Assembly: GCA_902468045.1 (NCBI GenBank)
Contig: CABQXG010000006.1
Location: 1-16,622, forward strand
DNA: 16,622 nt
Reading direction: 5' to 3'
DNA from: an uncultured Collinsella sp.
Lineage (GTDB): Bacteria; Actinomycetota; Coriobacteriia; Coriobacteriales; Coriobacteriaceae
Positions 12,987 through 16,622 of this stretch are shown here, in pieces (within the stretch, counting starts at the first letter, position 1; each line of letters starts with the position of its first letter). The notes beneath the pieces are model-generated. The model was not told the DNA's origin. It was given only the letters and a program-made list of their open reading frames with translations, and searched no databases. The position numbers were made by a program, and so were the translations under genes.

Positions 12987-13645
12987 TGATCGATAAGGAT
13001 AAATTAATCTCGCTTCTTATTTCAAAAGAAATTCCGGTAAAAACGGCCCAGAGATACAAAACTATTGGCTATCGAATAAAGCTCGAGAGTGGAACAGCCG
13101 TATATGTCTACGACAGCGGCGGCTTCTTTTGTCAAGGAAATAACGCTGATCAGGTCCGGAAAACCATCGAAGATGAAATCATTGATGAACCAAACAACAA
13201 AGTTTTCGTTGTTTACGGCCACGATAAAACCGCCCGAAACCAACTCCAGCGTCTTCTCGAAGAGTTAAATCTCGAGCCTATTTTCCTCGATAATCAGCCT
13301 ATAGGGGGCCGAACAGTAATCGAACAACTAATGGAATACATCCCTTGCGCTAATTTCGGGATAGTACTTATGACCCCGGACGATATAGGCTGTCCAAAGA
13401 ATGAACAGGATCAACCGCAGCCAAGAGCTCGCCAGAACGTAGTTTTGGAGCTTGGGATGTTACTGATGAAATTCGGCAGGTCTAGGACCGCGATCCTTCT
13501 CAAAGAAGCCGACCCGCCGATAGAAAAACCGTCCGATATAAACGGCATCTTATATCTCCCTTACAAGGATGACGTTTTTGAGATAAAGCAGAAACTAATA
13601 CGGGAAATGAACAGCAAAGGGTATGAAATGGAGCAATCGAAATGA
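12986..13645 (+). CDS. TIR-like nucleotide-binding protein (CAP12/Pycsar effector TIR type)
   Basis: A 219-residue protein in two parts. Residues about 72-200 match the TIR-like fold of Pfam PF10137. They include KVFVVYGHDKTARNQLQRLL (72-91), the PIGGRTVIEQLMEY helix, ANFGIVLMTPDD (122-133), and ARQNVVLELGMLLMKFG (148-164) with the expected catalytic Glu155. In TIR-STING and PycTIR effectors this domain degrades NAD+ when activated. The first 65 residues (YRIKLESGTAVYVYDSGGFFCQG at 29-51) look like the TBP-like N-terminal domain of RNase HIII, which would give a nucleic-acid-binding or sensing module; this match is from memory of the pattern. There is no membrane segment or STING domain, and no cyclase is nearby. 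The ATG at 12986 overlaps the previous stop by 1 nt. Its stop overlaps the next start by 4 nt. Confidence 0.87.
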   Translation: MIDKDKLISLLISKEIPVKTAQRYKTIGYRIKLESGTAVYVYDSGGFFCQGNNADQVRKTIEDEIIDEPNNKVFVVYGHDKTARNQLQRLLEELNLEPIFLDNQPIGGRTVIEQLMEYIPCANFGIVLMTPDDIGCPKNEQDQPQPRARQNVVLELGMLLMKFGRSRTAILLKEADPPIEKPSDINGILYLPYKDDVFEIKQKLIREMNSKGYEMEQSK

Positions 13646-15117
13646 AAGCGCTAAAATGCGAACTCTGCGGTAGCACAGAGATAATCAAGGATGGAGACTT
13701 TTTCGTCTGTCAAAGTTGCGGTATGAAATACACGCTTGAAACCGCAAAGAAAATGATGGTCGAAGGTGTTGTCCAAGTTGAAGGCACAGTGAAAACAGAC
13801 CGCACTGAAGATGTCAATCGATATCTCGCCTTGGCCAGAACCGCTCAAAAAGCAGGTAACAACGCTGATGCTGAGAAATATGCCTCCATGGCCCTCGAGA
13901 TTGATCTTAAGAACGCCGAGGCATGGTCAATAAAGGCAAAAGCGATAGACTGGCAGCTCACGTTTGACAACGATCGCTTGTCGGAATCAAATGCAGCATG
14001 CATCAATATGCTAAAGCTGCTAAATCGAGCCCCATCAGATTTTGATGAGATAAACGCCGCGCTAAACATAGCGATAGGTTTCATTGAGCATTTGCGAGCT
14101 ATCACAAACTCTGAGATAGACTATTTCTGCCAGAAACTTGCAAATCTACCGAATGCGAAGAATCTAGAGTTAATTCAATCGGGGCTCATTCGTCACCTAC
14201 AGTCGCGTGAACTCCAATGGAAAAATATAGAGGCCGTGTGTGAATTACAAACGGCTGCCGTAAAGAGGCTCAGCAAAGAGCAGGGGGAGAGTGCCGAGAT
14301 ACCCGAGAATATCGAAGAGCTCCTCGACGCCTTTACCGAAGACCTTTCCGGTCTTGCAGCGCGCAACATTTCATCAATGTATTACAATGCTGCAATCACG
14401 ATCCTAAACTCTGCGGTCAACGGCTGCTCCACATGGTCGGAACGGTGGAACAAGGTCCGTGTATTTGATTACTACGGGACAGGTGATTTCGACTATGACA
14501 ACGAAGAAGAAGCTCTTAATCTATGCATAAATGCGTACGATAGTTGCATAGAAGCGACTCGCTTAGCTATCGACCTCTTTGACAATAAAGTCGCCAAACA
14601 AGGCACTGCCACAGACGAGATGCTCTTAAGATGCTGGGGCATATTGTGCACTCTCGAGGAGCTATGTATCAAAGTTCGAACAAATCGCCGATACTACAGC
14701 CAGTACTCTAGCGGGCAAATAACAAACGACGGCTTTTTCCTTGGCGATGAGGCAAAACAGCTTCGGAGAGAACAGTTAGAAAAGGACATGGCAAAGCGTG
14801 ACGAATACGACCCCGAGAAGAAGAAGGAACGTGAGCGCGCTGAAAAAGAAGCAGAGCTCCAAGCCAAATACTGGTTAGATAATCCTGTTAAAAAGACGCA
14901 AAAACAAGCGCTCGAAGATGAATTTGACCGGCTGGGGAACGAACTTCGAGAGCTTAAGAGCAGACGTTCCTTTTTCAGCCCGTTCGAATTCAAGGCAAAA
15001 CGAGAATGTGATGCAAAAATCGAACAGGCTCGCGAGCGCAGGCGGGAAATCAAGAACTCTCTGAAGGCCTTAGACGATGAACTCCTGGCGTACGTGTCAA
15101 ACGAAATTGAATCATAA
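13642..15117 (+). CDS. Zinc-ribbon, TPR and coiled-coil protein
   Basis: A 491-residue soluble protein. It starts with a TFIIB-like zinc ribbon with Cys6, Cys9, Cys23 and Cys26 (CELC and CQSC), followed by KYTLETAKKMMVEG and a strand-rich VVQVEGTVKTD. A TPR-like pair follows (58-102; ALARTAQKAGNNADAEKYASMALEID). The long helical middle (about 105-365) has no motif I know. The C-terminus (about 375-485) is highly charged, rich in Lys, Glu and Arg, and predicted coiled coil. Proteins with this zinc-ribbon/TPR head are common in Firmicutes and Actinobacteria but largely uncharacterised. The ATG overlaps the TIR stop (ATGA), with GGAG 7 nt upstream, so it is part of the operon. It probably acts as scaffold or adaptor. 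Composition is AT-rich relative to the core genes. Confidence 0.85.
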   Translation: MKALKCELCGSTEIIKDGDFFVCQSCGMKYTLETAKKMMVEGVVQVEGTVKTDRTEDVNRYLALARTAQKAGNNADAEKYASMALEIDLKNAEAWSIKAKAIDWQLTFDNDRLSESNAACINMLKLLNRAPSDFDEINAALNIAIGFIEHLRAITNSEIDYFCQKLANLPNAKNLELIQSGLIRHLQSRELQWKNIEAVCELQTAAVKRLSKEQGESAEIPENIEELLDAFTEDLSGLAARNISSMYYNAAITILNSAVNGCSTWSERWNKVRVFDYYGTGDFDYDNEEEALNLCINAYDSCIEATRLAIDLFDNKVAKQGTATDEMLLRCWGILCTLEELCIKVRTNRRYYSQYSSGQITNDGFFLGDEAKQLRREQLEKDMAKRDEYDPEKKKERERAEKEAELQAKYWLDNPVKKTQKQALEDEFDRLGNELRELKSRRSFFSPFEFKAKRECDAKIEQARERRREIKNSLKALDDELLAYVSNEIES

Positions 15118-15244
15118 CTTTCACCGCTCGCCGCAACGGTCCATTGGCGACCTCAAAGGCGCCTCAATAGGATAAGAGCGATTTCACACCATGGAGGAAT
15201 GGCGGGCAAGCGCTCGGAGTGTTCATTTGTCTGATAACCGATAT
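15118..15244. other. Convergent gap between the TPR and Fic genes
   Basis: A 127-nt gap between two converging genes. I see no strong stem with a T tract on either strand, only a weak GGCG/CGCC pairing around 15148-15163. Transcripts from the two sides may overlap. Confidence 0.5.
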
Positions 15245-16486
15245 TCACTCTAGCCCGAGCAGATTAAGTCCCAACACCGTCATCTTGCACACGAGCGGCC
15301 TTGCGGACACCTTTTCTAAATATCCGGCAGCGATTAGGCTCGACAATGACCTACTCGCTGTCGGCTTTGTCACATCGAGATAGCTCGACACACCATCAAG
15401 CGTAGATTCGCCAAAGGCACCGAAGATATGCATCTGTGCCGCATAAAACAGAACATCTTTTGCCCTTTCGGTAAACGTATCGTCGAGCTCATCGATCGCC
15501 CGCTTAAGATCATCGAGTTGTACGCGCTTTTCAGCCAAATCGCTCAGAACGGCATCTTGCGCTTGCTCGACCAAATCAAGAATCATTGCAACAAACGGAG
15601 TTGCATCGCTGCCATTAAGGGGCCTCTCCACCACGTCAAACGCCTTGTAATATGCGGTTTTATTCTCAGCAATCGTCCTGGAAAGCGACAACACCGTAGG
15701 CTGCGACAACGTCTCGTTCAGGCTCAACGCGAGAAGATATCTCCCCGTTCTCCCGTTACCGTCATAGAAGGGGTGAATATACTCAAAGAGAAAATGGCAG
15801 ATTGAGGCTGCATAGAGGCTTGGGACATCTTCGCGATTGCCCAACTCTATCATCTTGCCAAGGAGGTCAATGATTTCGGGCTCCGAGGAAACACCCTGAT
15901 GGAGAATCTTGCCCCGATTGTTCTCAATCACAACGGGACCCAAACGGAACATCTTGCCATCCGGACGGTCCTTCGGGTCAAGCACGCCCTTAGTGACGGC
16001 ATCGAAAATCTCGCGGATATCCTCGGGTTTGCCGGGACGACTTGAACCATCCACCAGCTGAAGGTAGAGGCGAGCGAATTCAATAAAAGGAGTGTGCTCC
16101 TTTTCGGCGGCACCGCAAAGTTCGGCCGCGGCATCCTCCGCAGACTCCAGCGCCGCTTCAATCTGGCGCCGTGTGCTGTGCACACCCTCCATTTCGTTGC
16201 TGAAAACAACCTCCTCAAGCACCAGCGAACGAATCGAGGCCCCCAAAGCCACATAAGGCAAGCTGTTCCACAGGTTGGAAATCTTTCGCTCTTTTCTGAG
16301 GATCCGCTCGCTAGCAACGGACAGGTTCAAAGGAACACAAGCGAACAGTTCACCATACTCAAGGTGAATTCCAGTCCGCACCGTGCCGTCGGCAGTAAGG
16401 CGCTCGCGCAGTAACTCGTCATGGCAAGCATAACGATCGGAGCTTGAATCTGCATAAAAGAGTTTTTCGAGCGTCTTGTACGCCAT
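15245..16486 (-). CDS. Fic family protein adenylyltransferase (class II, self-inhibited)
   Basis: A 413-residue Fic protein. Fic enzymes transfer AMP from ATP to Ser, Thr or Tyr hydroxyls of target proteins. The catalytic loop HPFYDGNGRTGR is complete at 238-249. The inhibitory motif SNEMEG at 96-101 fits the (S/T)xxxE(G/N) rule, so Glu100 should block the active site. Its N-terminal position makes this class II, inhibited in cis. The C-terminal 345-413 resemble a winged helix (SSYLDVTKPTASRSLSSLIAAGYLEKVS), as in many stand-alone Fic proteins of bacterial chromosomes and mobile islands. The ATG at 16486 has AAAGGGG about 10 nt upstream. It is transcribed toward the TIR operon, with a 127-nt gap and no antitoxin-like partner. 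The target is unknown; the winged helix suggests self-regulation or DNA contact. Confidence 0.93.
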   Translation of the reverse strand: MAYKTLEKLFYADSSSDRYACHDELLRERLTADGTVRTGIHLEYGELFACVPLNLSVASERILRKERKISNLWNSLPYVALGASIRSLVLEEVVFSNEMEGVHSTRRQIEAALESAEDAAAELCGAAEKEHTPFIEFARLYLQLVDGSSRPGKPEDIREIFDAVTKGVLDPKDRPDGKMFRLGPVVIENNRGKILHQGVSSEPEIIDLLGKMIELGNREDVPSLYAASICHFLFEYIHPFYDGNGRTGRYLLALSLNETLSQPTVLSLSRTIAENKTAYYKAFDVVERPLNGSDATPFVAMILDLVEQAQDAVLSDLAEKRVQLDDLKRAIDELDDTFTERAKDVLFYAAQMHIFGAFGESTLDGVSSYLDVTKPTASRSLSSLIAAGYLEKVSARPLVCKMTVLGLNLLGLE

Positions 16487-16529
16487 CGCTTCATCGCCCC
16501 TTTGAAATCAAATAGCTTAATCGTCTTTC

Positions 16530-16558
16530 ATTATTTCGAATTAATCCGATATTTGCAA
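16530..16558 (-). promoter_or_regulatory. Sigma-70-type promoter of the Fic gene
   Basis: On the minus strand, -35-like TTGCAA (16558-16553), a 17-nt spacer and -10 AATAAT (16535-16530) lie in a markedly AT-rich stretch. The -10 ends 43 nt upstream of the Fic start codon. The remaining sequence to 16622 is AT-rich and shows no gene. Confidence 0.65.
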
Positions 16559-16622
16559 TTAAGACTCAAGAAATGCATTGTCTAATTTCAGAATTTGAAG
16601 TATTGGGAATTAAGGTTTCCTT

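Noticed and set aside
12986..13645. Known CBASS, Pycsar or Thoeris system
   Set aside because: The TIR type matches effectors of the first two, but no nucleotide cyclase, cap gene, STING domain or ThsA-like protein is in the window.
15245..16486. Fic/antitoxin (FicTA-type) pair
   Set aside because: No small antitoxin gene adjoins it. The inhibitory motif is inside the Fic protein itself (class II).

Overview
The window looks like chromosome of a high-GC gut actinobacterium of the class Coriobacteriia, most likely Collinsella or a close relative. This is inferred from the GC-rich codon use of the core genes, the Asp23-FakA pair, Tat-type lipoproteins and intergenic palindromes of a style I associate with Collinsella. 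No marker gene here settles the species.

Left part (1-7315), all on the minus strand. An Asp23/Gls24-family gene precedes the first codons of a FakA-type DAK-domain kinase at the window edge. To its right are a tRNA-Asn(GUU) with a good promoter and terminator, then two adjacent long palindromic intergenic elements. Next is a complete branched-chain amino-acid ABC importer. In transcription order it is a substrate-binding lipoprotein, a second paralogous binding lipoprotein, livH, livM, livG and livF, ending at a strong terminator. The two binding proteins are a tandem duplication. A stem-loop separates them from the membrane and ATPase genes.

Middle (7566-9940), plus strand. hom encodes homoserine dehydrogenase with a C-terminal ACT domain and has its own terminator. 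A short-chain dehydrogenase/reductase gene follows, with a terminator-like hairpin. hom diverges from the liv operon; both touch the aspartate/branched-chain amino-acid economy.

Right part (about 9950-16622), an accessory region. After a repeat-bearing 398-bp gap, five plus-strand genes form what looks like one operon: an FHA-domain protein, an SPFH protein with a C-terminal zinc ribbon, a four-helix membrane protein, a TIR-like protein of the CAP12/Pycsar-effector type carrying a possible TBP-like N-terminal domain, and a zinc-ribbon/TPR/coiled-coil protein. The last four are joined by 1-4 nt stop/start overlaps or a short gap. Base composition falls (one sampled 60-base line has 24 G+C, against 42 in a line of hom), suggesting horizontal acquisition. 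I read this as a candidate membrane-associated, TIR-armed stress or antiphage system; function is inference. It is followed, convergently, by a class II Fic AMP-transferase with an intact catalytic motif, an N-terminal inhibitory motif and its own promoter.
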